From the NCBI GenBank assembly GCA_943737045.1, contig CALSFV010000209.1, positions 1,302,001 to 1,366,000 on the forward strand: 64,000 nucleotides of DNA. The letters are read 5' to 3'. Positions 10,481 through 22,932 of this stretch are shown here, in pieces. This stretch comes from Parapristionchus giblindavisi. Taxonomy: Eukaryota; Nematoda; Chromadorea; Rhabditida; Diplogasteridae. The stretch's first letter is position 1. Every line of letters starts with the position of its first letter. The notes under the pieces were generated by a model. The model was not told the DNA's origin. It worked only from the letters and a program-made list of their open reading frames with translations, and did no database searches. The translations under genes were made by a program, and so were the position numbers.

Positions 10481-10760
10481 GCTCCGATGGCGTAGCGGTA
10501 AGTCTCTAGACCTCTCACCCGAGTAGGAATAGAGTTCGCAGGTTCGAATCCATCGGAGTAGTGGGCGCTAGTCACCTGCATTCCAACGATCCCGTCGTAT
10601 GGGTGAATCCAAATCCAATTCCAAAGTCCAAGTACTCCAAAGTTCCAAGTATTCCAAAGTGCATATCCAATCAAAATATGTTGTATACACTGCAGTATGG
10701 CACAAACGAATGGTGCTTGAAACTTTTTGTTTTTGTTTGTTTGTTTGTTTTGTATCCAAC
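10481..10760 (+). mobile_element. tRNA-derived SINE with A and B boxes (unit 1)
   Basis: The 80-bp head (10481-10560) has TGGCGTAGCGG (A box), GGTTCGAATCC (B box) and ends that pair over nine bases (CTCCGATGG with CCATCGGAG). The middle folds as a long stem rather than a normal anticodon arm, and no T-stem forms, so it is tRNA-derived rather than a working tRNA gene. The tail is rich in CCAAGT/TCCAAAG repeats and ends in a GTTT run (10726-10755). It lies just past the deletion point of B1. Confidence 0.65.
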
Positions 10761-11379
10761 CCATATTGTTGATTCATTTCATTTCGAAGAATTTCAAATT
10801 TCCTTAAAGAGAGACTTCCTTACATCTGCCTACATGCAAGAATGACTTCACCATATCTTTCTATATTTTTTTTATTTGTTATCCTTTTGTTATCCGCCCC
10901 TCCTTCATGTCTATTCTATCGGTCCGTATAGATTCACTTATTTTCGAATTTATAAAATAAATAATGAGTATGATGAGAAATAACAACCAATTGATCAATG
11001 AAATGGTCTTAAAGGCACGCGACAAGCTAATTTGAAGTAAAAGATATGATAGAAATTGAATCAATGAAAGCATATCATTCAGTAATAATTTACAAATCTT
11101 TTCTAGAACAACCTTCGGTAACAGAAAAAAAACTTTTGGGAACTGGCTTTAGAAGTTAGTCAACAGAAATTGTAGTACATATATATAGTGCAATGGATCA
11201 ATCAGTCATTTGACTACTTACTATGCTAAATATTACGTAGGATGTCGCATCACAGACTAAAAAAAGCTAAACTTATCTTGATTATGAGTTCTCAGTGAAG
11301 TTCGTCCTTCAAATTACTAGCTTGAACGGACGTTTTACCTTCAAATGCAGATGATATCGAATGTTCAACTATCCTTTAA

Positions 11380-11492
11380 AGCGATACCCCAAGCTAATTT
11401 GAAACTATCCGCTCTGGTCATACTCTCTCGCTTTCTTTGTCTACGAGAGAGTATTGCCAATGCGGAGAGTAACATTAGCTTGGGGTGTGTCT
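11380..11492. mobile_element. TTAA foldback MITE (unit 2)
   Basis: Same element and insertion point as 460-572. Confidence 0.8.
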
Positions 11493-11585
11493 TTAAAAAG
11501 AGTATAGTCAATACATCTGCCAACATGCAAGAACGACTTCACCATATCTTTCTATAACTCACCATTTCTTCGTTGCGTCAAAACT

Positions 11586-12018
11586 ATGCATATACGCATA
11601 GTCTTGTTCACCATAAGTCTGGCCCTATCAATCCCTATGTATATTTTGTACATAATTCAACTGGTCATGATTTCGATTAAACCTGCCTTTTCATCTTCGT
11701 TCTACACTATCTATTTCTTCGGAGGAATCCTGGTTAGTTATGTTAGGAAGCACAATTCGATTTCTTTCACTCTATTTTGAGCAATAACTTTTGAGCAAGT
11801 TTTGTTTCTTTACATGTCTTCACTTTTGCAATTCTACTAAAAAAATAATTGAAATATAGACGCTTGTCATAGGACCTAACGTTTTACACCTTCAACATCT
11901 TCTTCTAACAACTTCCACAACAGCCGGGAATTATGGAATTCTATGAACGATTCATTAATATCAGGAACAATACAGCCTTTAGACAGGAGTATAAGTGGAT
12001 GATATCGATTGCCAATAC
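11586..12018 (+). pseudogene. Receptor fragment A2 (exons 1-2)
   Basis: Exon 1 is 11586-11732 and encodes MHIRIVLFTISLALSIP with an intact GTTAGT donor. Exon 2 is 11873-12018 and has an early stop: TTC TTC TAA where intact relatives have TTC TTC TAT. Unlike A1, the exon 2 donor AATAC|GTAAAA is preserved and the end of the exon (KWMISIANT) is readable. Exons 3-9 are absent. Confidence 0.85.
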
Positions 12019-13142
12019 GTAAAAATGCGGCAACTCTGGTATATCAAAAATTGAACTACAAACTTTCACACATACTTTCACTTCGGAATACTTGTAAGCC
12101 CCGTAGACTTGTAGTAAACTTCAAATTCAATTCAATTATGGTTCTATGGTTTATGGTTTTAATTATTCAATTATGGTTCAATTATGGTTCCTGCGCAAGC
12201 AGATTTGCAATGTATCATACATTTATTTCCCTTATTTTGGTTTGGTTCCGATTCCATTTAGACCCGTAGCAAAAGTTATGCTGACAATGAAATCTACTCG
12301 GTGCACAGTCTTGCGCTTTCTCTCTCACTTCTCTCATTCCCGATTCTCTATCGATGAAATCTTTTATTTTCAAACACGTATGCATGTTAGAGATGTTCAC
12401 AAAAGTTTTTATACTATTGCTGAATTTCGATCTTTAATCTTTGTATTTTGATCTTTGATCGCTGAAACCGAGTAGACCTCAGCATTGTTAATCGCGCGAT
12501 TCTGACTCCGCCCATTTAACTTCGCGGGCTTGGACACCGTTTGTAGACATAACCCCAAAAATATTTATTCAAATTGGAAAGCAGAGAGTGAGTGACGCCC
12601 ATCCACCTTCAGACGTCCGTCGTGTGCATTCACCATCTTTCCCGAAGATGACATCCTTCCTCCAGACGATCTCAAAGCTGATGCGGCTATTCGATAATTC
12701 CAAGGGTAGTATTCTAATTGCAAGCTACGGTACCAGTGAGTAGTAGTCGAGTGTAGTAGTAGTTTTCACTCCAGTGGCGCCAAAGTCCACGTCGCATCGA
12801 TGCCACCCTCAAGAACCCGTTGGAGTAGCTCATCAATGCCTCAAGAACCCGTTGGAGTAGCTCATCAACGATGATGATGACGATGAAACAAAGGGTCGAC
12901 CTGTAAAAGAAGAGAGTAGCATATAATCATATAATAGATTTGAATGGTTGACAACGATATCATATTTCCGAAATCTAAAGTGGACAACTTCACACTTTAG
13001 ACATCTTTTGTATTTATGAATACGTTGGCCGGAGAGAAATGTACCTTTCAGAGTAGATCATTTCCATTAGGGAATGACGTCCGCTTCTTTTCCATTGAGA
13101 ATCGAGGAACCGGTACGGACAGGCGGGTAGAGAGTAGAGGTC

Positions 13143-13275
13143 GTATCCATTAACATTGGCAAACCGCTTGCCGGCAAACGTGACGTCACGAGCGGGAGGA
13201 TCTCTGGCGAACATCTCCGCCTATGGTTGTGACGTCACGTTTGCCCTCAAACGGTTTGCCAACGTTCATGGATAC
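13143..13275. mobile_element. Palindromic TGACGTCA MITE (unit 2)
   Basis: Identical in sequence to the copy at 2300-2432 as far as read. Confidence 0.75.
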
Positions 13276-14124
13276 TTATTTACTTGTTATGCATATTATG
13301 ATGGAATAAAGAATAAGAATAAGAATAAGAATAAGATATTTTGCATAAAGCAAATATACGATAATCGGCGCTGCAAATCTCTTGGTGTTCTTGATGAATC
13401 GATGAAACTTCATAGCTGAGAGAGCACTGATTCATTCCGTTCCATTCAGCCGTTCTCACCTACTCTCGCACAGACTACACTGGATGGCCAATGGCACTGG
13501 GAGTGAGCATGGCTGTGGCAATCGACCAAAAATGGTTGCAGGATCTGAAAACACTTTGCATTTATATAGGAAAGAAGGACGAAGAACGATAGAGAAAAGA
13601 TGAAAGATCAGAGAGCAACTTAGAAATGAGACAAACCGGGAGATGAGGGAAAAAAGGCTGCTAATTGCTTATTAGTTTCAGAGTAGTATGAAATAAGGTA
13701 AAGTGCAAATTAAAGGAATTATGTTAAGAAAATGAAGGGCCACAGTAAGAAAGATATCTACGGTAGAGGATAAGAGTGCTAATACATTACTCATGCAAAA
13801 AATACACTAATCTATCCACGACACCACACCCAGCCGCAAATGGAGTAAACCCGGTGAGATTTATCAATTGCTCACAACCGGGAGTACCCCACCAACGGTC
13901 GAAGCGGGTTACGGTACCGTAAGAGAGGTGGGGATGGAGCGAGATGGATACGGTAAGTCCCTCAATAAGAAGTACTAGGAGGAACTAATTGAGCGATCTA
14001 CAATATTCCTATTATCGACTAACCGAGTGCGCGTGCATTTAGAATGCAATAGGTGAGACTCTAAGAATCTACCAAAATTACCTATCCATGATATTATAAA
14101 CTTCCGTACACTATCGCTTGACAG

Positions 14125-15272
14125 AGAGGATGGAACTACGATATGTCAACGGATACGGTAAGCCAGCGGATGAAACTACGGTAGGTCAACGGATACGGAA
14201 AGCCAGCGGATGAAACTACGGTAAGTCAACGGATACGGTAAGCCAGCGGATGAAACTGCTGTAAGTCAACGGATACGGTAAGCCAGCGGATGAAACTACG
14301 GTAGGTCAACGGATACGGTAAGCCAGCGGATGAAACTACGGTAAGTCAACGGATACGGTAAGCCAGCGGATGAAACTGCTGTAAGTCAACGGATACGGTA
14401 AGCCAGCGGATGAAACTACGGTAGTTCAACGGATACGGTAAGCCAGCGGATGAAACTACGGTAAGTCAACGGATACGGTAAGCCAGCGGATGAAACTACG
14501 GTAGGTCAACGGATTCGGTAAGCCAGCGGATGAAACTACGGTAGGTCAACGAATACGGTAAGCCAGCGTATGAAACTACGGTAGGTCAACGGATACGGTA
14601 AGCCAACAGAAGAGACTACGGTAGGTCAACGGATACGGTAAGCCAACAGAAAAAACTACGGTAGGTCAACGGATACGGTAAGCCAGCGGATGAAACTACG
14701 GTAGGTCAACGGATACGGTAAGCCAGCGGATGAAACTACGGTTGATCAACGGATACGGTATTCAACGGATGAAACTACGGTAGGTCAACGGATACGGTAA
14801 TCAACGGATGAAACAACGGTAGGTTAACGGATACGGTAAGCCAGCGGATGAAACTACGGTAGGTCAACGGATACGGTAAGCCAGCGGATGAAACTACGGT
14901 AGGTCAACGGATACGGAAAGCCAGCGGATGAAACTACGGTAAGTCAACGGATACGGTAAGCCAACAGAAGAGACTACGGTAGGTCAACGGATACGGTAAG
15001 CCAACAGAAAAAACTACGGTAGGTCAACGGATACGGTAAGCCAGCGGATGAAACTACGGTAGGTCAACGGATACGGTAAGCCAGCGGATGAAACTACGGT
15101 TGATCAACGGATACGGTAGTCAGCGGATGAAACTACGGTTGATCAACGGATACGGTAGTCAGCGGATGAAACTACGGTAAGTCATCGGATACGGTAATCA
15201 GCAGATGAAACTACGGTAGGTCAACGGATACGGTAATCAACGGATGAAACTATGGTAGGTCAACGGATGCGG
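14125..15272. repeat. 40-bp minisatellite (unit 2)
   Basis: Same array and same order of variant monomers as unit 1, two bases shorter. Preservation of the variant order shows the array was copied as part of the large unit rather than expanding separately. Confidence 0.95.
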
Positions 15273-16924
15273 CAAGTTATGAGAGAAAACACAGTAGCAG
15301 AAAAACAACCGATACGACAATCGAGGGAAGGGGCATGATACCTCACTGAACATGCAGACGGATCCGTGTGTAGATGAACGAAGAACCCTCCTGGTGATGA
15401 GCGTAGAGTTAGCTCTGGTAGTTGAGAAAGAGACGGTCATCGGAGTTGTAGTTGGGCCGAGGAGAGATTAAGACGAGCCGAGGGGACGAGACGATAAATG
15501 AAAATGACCGTGATTCTGCTGTCTTATATACGGATCCGCTCACGCGCTCGATCTTGACGTTCTAGAAGGGGTGATCTACCCTGTTGTCATCGAACTGAGT
15601 GCACATGGAGATATCGAACAAAGTGGAGTCTAGTCAAGCGATCTACTGTCTGATATCGAATATTGATTAACTGATTATACCATGCATTCCTTCCCTGGAT
15701 ATTGCGTGATGGTTCTTTGATCATATCAGAGAGAGCGTGTAAATGTGAGAGAGTACAGATAGAGTGAGAGAGTAGAGGTCAGTGAGAGAGTGCAGAGAAA
15801 GGAAACACATGCCCTCTATCTGCCATCAATAGTGTTGACTCATAGGTGATTCTCTAACATATGGATCGCTTTGCCGCCGTTTTCGGCTATGTCTATTCTC
15901 TCTTTCTCTCCATTTTCTTCATTCCGTACCCAATGTCGTTCATTCATTTATTTCGTTTTCATCATTTTTGCATATAATTTAGCTGTTGTCTTGTCTAGCA
16001 TTTAATGAGTCCCAATTTGCATATGGTTATCGGTAACACATTCATTTGATTTGCAGTCTTCTTTCGTTGTGTAGCTCCTTATATGCCTTCTCGTTCGTTT
16101 CCTTTTCGAAATTGATCTTTGATCTTTGCATGCCCGTCCCTCTCCCACTTGCGACTTGATCATCGTGTTTTCCTACAAGAGAGCAGACAGAGAGACAGTG
16201 TGTTGGAAAGCGAGAGAGTGCAGAGAAATAAAACATTCACCCGTAAATAATATACCATCGTTGATTCATTTGCGTATCCATCCGTTTTGAACTACTTTCG
16301 CTATTCCTTTCACCATTTTTTTTTAAAATTCGTGATTATTATCGTTCAGGATCTTGCAATCCCTTATCCTTTTCCTCTTCCTTCACTATCCCTCCACCTC
16401 TACTTCTCTCTCTCTCTCCCCTCTGGCCATGGTCCAGCAAGGTTCTCTCTCTACCCTCTCTTTCTCTTCTTTCTTTCATCATGAAGGATATACCATCTTT
16501 GACCTCTCATACTGTTATTTGCATATATTACCACTATCTTTGTGTAGTTATGAATCTATTGTGTTTCAATTTCCGTATTACTATCTTAAAGAACATAATC
16601 TCATTCTTATTCCATTCGTTTGCAGTCTTCGATCGTTTTGCCCCTCCACTCTCGGTGATTTTCCATCCGCTTTCAGCTATATCTTTCTTATCGTTTCTCT
16701 TGTTCTCTACCTCTCTCGTGATTATCGATTTGATATTTGATGTTCTTATTATTCATATTTTGCCCATACTTTACTCCTCTCGATTCCCGTTCGTAGTCCT
16801 CTGCTAATATTCCAAATTTAAAGTTATCCGCTATGTAAACTTGTTCGGTTTCCATAACTTTTCTGTTCGATGAGAAAGTTATCACATTGATCTTTTAATT
16901 TGTCAAATGTCAAATTCATTTCAG

Positions 16925-17086
16925 ATCACGAAGCCAAGTCCAAGTTCGTCAGGGATCCAATCGATGAATACTGACGACTCCATTCACGGACGGGTTGACC
17001 ATAGACTTCGACTGCTGGCGTGACGTTTGTCAAGATCACGGTCATCGGAGACAACGTCTGACGGTCGATTACGGCGGATCTTGGAG
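16925..17086 (+). pseudogene. Decayed P-loop-like exon (unit 2)
   Basis: Same sequence as 6011-6172, including the TGA that interrupts the motif. Confidence 0.35.
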
Positions 17087-17848
17087 GTACGAGTCTACCT
17101 TGGCTAATCTTATGCGCTGTTCAAAAATCATGAAAGGAAAAGAAAAGCAGAGGACACTCTCCTCGTTTTTCATACACTCTCGCCACTTTTCTCTTTCTTT
17201 TCGTGAATTTTGAAACCATATCATTCCGGCGCTTCTTCCGATAACGACATCGCTCAACTATTAATTTGTTCATAGTCATCATTTTATTACATGTTTTCCA
17301 TATCAGTAGTAAAACAGGCTTATTTCAAGCCAAAAATATGATATTCAGTGAGCGATGTCTTTAGCAGAAGAAGTGCAATCTTGTTCAATGTGTTCAACAG
17401 TTGCGAAAAGAACAAAATCGAGCGCACATCTTTTGTGTTACTGTAAACACTGATCTTCACGAGGCTTTTAAAAAAAAAACAAATTGGGTTATGATAGGGA
17501 AACATCGTTGAATTTTCAATTTGCTAATTTGTCGTTCTTCATGTCCGTTGGTCGGTTCTTCGATTCGTCGTCGTCGCTGATGAAGATCGTCAGCTCATCC
17601 CTCACGAAATGATCGAGTGAAGATGTGAGCGGATGCAGAAGTCTCCTCGACGACCGTCCTGACTGCTGCCGAGTCCCCTGCAGAAAACTCCCTTTTCAGA
17701 AATAATAAAGATATTTGGGGTGTTAATGCTTGCTATCGGTGTCCAAGCCCGCGCGGTTAAATGGGCGGAGTCGGAATCGTTATATAAAGGGGTATATAAG
17801 TACGGGAGTGTCTGAGTATATGTAGATCGTTTGACATGCGTTCAAATA

Positions 17849-18044
17849 GGGACCCATGGTCTAGTGGAAAAGAGCTCGGACAATCAAACCGGCCGGTTGG
17901 TCGGCAAGAAAGTTCGATTCCCCGAAGAGGATTAGCAAAAGATCATCGCTGACAACCTATCCTAACTGTTTTTGCTATTTTTTCCTTGGCGTATTTCCGC
18001 TCCCCCTACGCTAACGTCTAGCGTGCGGCAGATGTCCCATAGAA
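17849..18044 (+). mobile_element. tRNA-related SINE-like element (unit 2)
   Basis: Copy of 6935-7130, with the same A-box and B-box-like sequences. Confidence 0.5.
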
Positions 18045-18449
18045 TGATCGTGAACTAACTTTTTTCCTCCTTTAAGGAAATATAGACAAATGCGCTGTAC
18101 TTTCTGTTCCATTTATTTATTTATTTATTATTACCTTTCAATGATTTTTTTAATTTCACACTGAGATAAAATATTATGACTAATTTGCTTTTTATATAGT
18201 AATTTGTCTTACATTCTCTGCTATTTCAAAACTTAATGCATACTTAAAATAAGTCGCTGGTTTGGAGTTTGCTTTTAGCCAACTTGAAGTGAAAGATCAT
18301 TTGACGAAACGTATTACAGTATATGCCCCACTTGAATTAGACTTTGAAGTCTACTACTTGAAGTAGACCTACAATTCTAGTTCAAGTGAAAATGATAAGA
18401 ACGCTTTGAGTTTCGAAATTGCAGAGATTGACCTAGATATCAGTGTTAA

Positions 18450-18562
18450 AGGCAAACACCGACTTAATTTATAACTCTCCGCTCTGATAATGTCCTCTCG
18501 CTGTCTTTGTGCACGCGAGTGCATTGCCAGAGCGGAGAGCAAAATTAGCTCTGGGTGTGACT
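18450..18562. mobile_element. TTAA foldback MITE upstream of B2
   Basis: Copy of 7536-7648 at the same position relative to the promoter. Confidence 0.75.
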
Positions 18563-18733
18563 TTAAGCTGAATTCGAAATTTAACGATAAATTAGTTTGA
18601 CCCGTTTTATATCATGTCACTACAAATCCGGTGACCCACCGCTTAGTTGATCTCGATAAAGTGCTTAAATGTAAAAAAAACACCGTAATGTGCTATTTCC
18701 ATTGGAATCCAGCTGCCGTACACATTCCCTTCT

Positions 18734-18781
18734 AAAAGGGAGCGAGATCGAAAAGTTCGCTCCCTTTTCCCCTTATAAAAG
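18734..18781 (+). promoter_or_regulatory. TATA box and hairpin, promoter of B2
   Basis: TATAAAAG at 18774-18781 with the intact 12-bp inverted repeat immediately upstream. Confidence 0.5.
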
Positions 18782-19138
18782 ATGAGAATCGGGTGGAAGT
18801 TCAATCCATTTTAGTTGTATGGGCTAGTGTCAGAAAGAGAGTGAACTTTTTCAGTGAGAGTGAACTTTTGCAAATTCTGAAGTTCGGCAGGTTCCATTGT
18901 TCGATAACCAACGTTCGATCTTTTGGTATTCTACTTTTTCTCGGAGGATCCGACATTGCAGACTAAGAAAAGCTACATTTATCTTGATTATGACTTCTTA
19001 GTTAGACTTGCCCTTCAAATTACTGGCTTGAATTTAGATATTTTAGCTTCCTACACAATTGACATAACTTTCCTTTAAAAGACTCCAGACTTCACCATAT
19101 CTGTCTATAACTCACCATTTCTTCGTAGGGTCAGAACG

Positions 19139-21293
19139 ATGCATATACGCATAGTCTTGTTCACCATAAGTCTGGCCCTTTCAATCCCTATGTATATTTT
19201 GTACATAATTCAACTGGTCATGATTTCGATTAAACCGTCATTATCAACCGCGTTCTACGCTATCTATTTCTTCGGTGGAATCCTGGTGAGTACTCCATCG
19301 TTTCTATATTGCTGTCGCACCTGTTACGGGTGTATCAAATAAATAAATAAATAAATAATGAAATAACGTTACTTTTCCGATTCTGTGGAAACATTAAATT
19401 AATAATATTAAAAGATGTGCAGGTATAAGTTTTCATGAACTTAAAATTGCTTAGTTAATCGTGATAAAGTGTATTACTGTTACTGTTACTACAAAAGTGA
19501 AGACTAGGACACAATAATTTCGACTTCGTTTTGTTCCCTTTATTTTGTGCACGTTTTGTTTCTTCACCTGTCTTCCCTTTTGTATTGCTTTCCAAAAAAA
19601 TATTTAAAATATTAAAGCTTATATTGTCCGTATAAAATGTACTTGCATAATTGCATTGCTACTGCTGCTAAACAGAGGAAGAACTATCGATTAACTCCCC
19701 ACTCTTTCCTCCTTTCCTTCCTCGCTCTCTCTGATCTACCTACTCTCTCACCGGTGCTCTTTCTCTAAACATAGAAATTCATTGTGGCAGTGGTTGGCTA
19801 CTCTCGTACCAAATAAACAAGTGTATTTTTTTTTCTCATTTTTTACACCCTCAACGTCTTCTTCTATCAACTGCCACAACAGCCGGGAATTACGGAATTC
19901 TCTGAACGATTCATCCTTTCGAGCAACAATACAGCCTTCAGACCCGAGTATGCGTGGATGATATCGATCGCCAATACGTAAAACAATTTCCACTATGCAG
20001 TCCCGTTCGGCGATTTACTGATGTCGTTGCAGTTCAATGTTTCTATTTCCTGGTACCCAGGATGCCATAAACGTGCTCATTTCGATAAATCGATTGACTG
20101 CGATAATGTATCCAATTCTCTATCGAAAGGTTCGATACAAAATTCCTCCGTTAAAACAAGCTAGCATTTTTAGCTCTTCACCAAGCGAAAAACTTACTTA
20201 TTCTTATTTTTTACCTTTCTTTTTGGATGCATTTCGAGTTTTCCAAGTTTCGGAGCTCAAGGATCTCTGTATAACCTTGGAGGCAGTGGGGATGCAGCCG
20301 TAAGTGTATTTTTAACAGAGCCATTTTTAATAGAATTAATGTCGTTGTTATTATTCTTATTATTTTAGAATAAAATTTAAGGTTTATATGATGAGCGGCA
20401 ACAAGATCAGCATTTTCTCACAGGTATTCAGTGTATTCGTTCAACATTATCTCATGTACCTCTACTGTATACCCCCCTCGGGTAAAATCGTAGAGATTCA
20501 TCACACCAACCGAATGGCATATCTGCATTGAAAGTACAACTTTCAAGGCATATAGAGAGTGCCTAGCCGATTTGCATACTTGGATCTCTCATTTTCTCAT
20601 TGCCTCTCACGCTAATTTCCCTACAGTATGAACAATATTCGCCATGTTAATCGTTGCGGGAGTCGGTCATGCAAACTCAAGGGTCTCCTTCTTTAACGTA
20701 AGATTCCTTATGGAGATTGCAGGTACATCAAAACATCGTGACTGCCATTTATACTTTTACTTTGGACGGACTTGCTTTTGCTATCTACTGTCGCATTGCG
20801 GTTCACTTAATGGTAGTTAAAGTGAGTGAGGATACCGCAACGGGTTATAATTAAAGATGGTTCAAGGAGCTTGTGGTTTTGACCATGTATATGTAGCATC
20901 ATCATCTTGAGTCAAGTTATAACACTTTGTCGCTTTTGACCATTACAATTTTCGCCTTTGCCGTCTCCGGTTTTGCAGGGTAAAATTATAGTAAGTGGCG
21001 CGCGGAAAAAGAAAACTTACTTTTTTTGCTATATACCCATGAAATCGCAAAACATTAACGAAAAAGTAAGTAAACAATAAGTTACCATTTGCGCGCTTCT
21101 TACTATAGTATTTCCCTGCAAAACCGGAGGTGGAGCCGTTGTTTATCGAGTACTGTGAGAGCTTTGTGATGATGTTTTAACCTTTTGAAGAACATAATCT
21201 TCTTATTTTTAGGTGGAACGCGGCGTGGATGTACGCCTGGCGTTGCTAGGATTTTTCATTCTTCTAACAAATATTCCAGCGATTGCCTATCAG
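19139..21293 (+). pseudogene. Chemoreceptor B2, truncated (exons 8-9 deleted)
   Basis: Exons: 1 19139-19285; 2 about 19835-19977; 3 20033-20129; 4 20174-20299; 5 20382-20423; 6 20723-20821; 7 21213-21293. It shares with B1 both the lost exon 2 acceptor and the deletion joining GTATTT to CATATAAAC after exon 7, so both lesions predate the duplication that made units 1 and 2. The frames within exons 1 and 3-7 are open. Without TM7 it could at best make a six-span product. Confidence 0.85.
20965..21129. mobile_element. Palindromic MITE in intron 6 of B2
   Basis: Copy of 10051-10215. Confidence 0.75.
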
Positions 21294-21394
21294 GTATTTT
21301 CATATAAACAAAGAACATCCAGACTATGCAAAGAAGACGCTACAGATAGAATTCCCCCTAAGCACTACTCCCTCTCTGTACCCTTCCTCTCTCA

Positions 21395-21674
21395 GCTCCG
21401 ATGGCGTAGCGGTAAGTCTCTAGACCTCTCACCCGAGTAGGAATAGAGTTCGCAGGTTCGAATCCATCGGAGTAGTGGGCGCTAGTCACCTGCATTCCAA
21501 CGATCCCGTCGTATGGGTGAATCCAAATCCAATTCCAAAGTCCAAGTACTCCAAAGTTCCAAGTATTCCAAAGTGCATATCCAATCAAAATATGTTGTAT
21601 ACACTGCAGTATGGCACAAACGAATGGTGCTTGAAACTTTTTGTTTTTGTTTGTTTGTTTGTTTTGTATCCAAC
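21395..21674 (+). mobile_element. tRNA-derived SINE (unit 2)
   Basis: Copy of 10481-10760; head 21395-21474 with both pol III boxes preserved. Confidence 0.65.
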
Positions 21675-22293
21675 CCATATTGTTGATTCATTTCATTTCG
21701 AAGAATTTCAAATTTCCTTAAAGAGAGACTTCCTTACATCTGCCTACATGCAAGAATGACTTCACCATATCTTTCTATATTTTTTTTATTTGTTATCCTT
21801 TTGTTATCCGCCCCTCCTTCATGTCTATTCTATCGGTCCGTATAGATTCACTTATTTTCGAATTTATAAAATAAATAATGAGTATGATGAGAAATAACAA
21901 CCAATTGATCAATGAAATGGTCTTAAAGGCACGCGACAAGCTAATTTGAAGTAAAAGATATGATAGAAATTGAATCAATGAAAGCATATCATTCAGTAAT
22001 AATTTACAAATCTTTTCTAGAACAACCTTCGGTAACAGAAAAAAAACTTTTGGGAACTGGCTTTAGAAGTTAGTCAACAGAAATTGTAGTACATATATAT
22101 AGTGCAATGGATCAATCAGTCATTTGACTACTTACTATGCTAAATATTACGTAGGATGTCGCATCACAGACTAAAAAAAGCTAAACTTATCTTGATTATG
22201 AGTTCTCAGTGAAGTTCGTCCTTCAAATTACTAGCTTGAACGGACGTTTTACCTTCAAATGCAGATGATATCGAATGTTCAACTATCCTTTAA

Positions 22294-22406
22294 AGCGATA
22301 CCCCAAGCTAATTTGAAACTATCCGCTCTGGTCATACTCTCTCGCTTTCTTTGTCTACGAGAGAGTATTGCCAATGCGGAGAGTAACATTAGCTTGGGGT
22401 GTGTCT
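22294..22406. mobile_element. TTAA foldback MITE (unit 3)
   Basis: Same insertion as in units 1 and 2. Confidence 0.8.
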
Positions 22407-22499
22407 TTAAAAAGAGTATAGTCAATACATCTGCCAACATGCAAGAACGACTTCACCATATCTTTCTATAACTCACCATTTCTTCGTTGCGTCAAAACT

Positions 22500-22932
22500 A
22501 TGCATATACGCATAGTCTTGTTCACCATAAGTCTGGCCCTATCAATCCCTATGTATATTTTGTACATAATTCAACTGGTCATGATTTCGATTAAACCTGC
22601 CTTTTCATCTTCGTTCTACACTATCTATTTCTTCGGAGGAATCCTGGTTAGTTATGTTAGGAAGCACAATTCGATTTCTTTCACTCTATTTTGAGCAATA
22701 ACTTTTGAGCAAGTTTTGTTTCTTTACATGTCTTCACTTTTGCAATTCTACTAAAAAAATAATTGAAATATAGACGCTTGTCATAGGACCTAACGTTTTA
22801 CACCTTCAACATCTTCTTCTAACAACTTCCACAACAGCCGGGAATTATGGAATTCTATGAACGATTCATTAATATCAGGAACAATACAGCCTTTAGACAG
22901 GAGTATAAGTGGATGATATCGATTGCCAATAC
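22500..22932 (+). pseudogene. Receptor fragment A3 (exons 1-2)
   Basis: Exon 1 22500-22646, exon 2 22787-22932. It carries the same TTC TTC TAA stop as A2, and no later exons. Confidence 0.85.

Larger units (their letters stand above)
1..10921. repeat. Segmental tandem unit 1
   Basis: First of four head-to-tail units; GTCCGTATAG at position 1 recurs at 10922 and 21836, and in altered form at 33179 and 45250. From about 1266 onward it matches unit 2 almost base for base. Differences seen are a 72-bp deletion near 5520, two extra A in the minisatellite and a few substitutions. The first 1.26 kb is different: it carries a 77-bp stretch (near 1185-1260) that units 2 and 3 lack but unit 4 has. 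Confidence 0.95.
12496..17779. mobile_element. ~5.3-kb inverted-repeat block (unit 2)
   Basis: Same arms as in unit 1 (12496-12575 and 17700-17779). It retains the 72-bp pyrimidine-rich stretch around 16364-16436 that is missing from unit 1. Confidence 0.55.
10922..21835. repeat. Segmental tandem unit 2
   Basis: 10914 bp. Practically the same sequence as unit 3 over their first ~5.7 kb and as unit 1 after 12110. Single-base differences are scattered; for example GGTGGGGATGG and AAGTCCCTC at about 13926-13966, where units 1 and 3 have GTTGGGG and AAGTCGCTC but unit 4 agrees with unit 2. Confidence 0.95.

Noticed and set aside
10481..10560. Functional tRNA gene (all four copies)
   Set aside because: A and B boxes are present, but no T-stem or normal anticodon arm can be drawn, and the sequence continues into a SINE-like tail.
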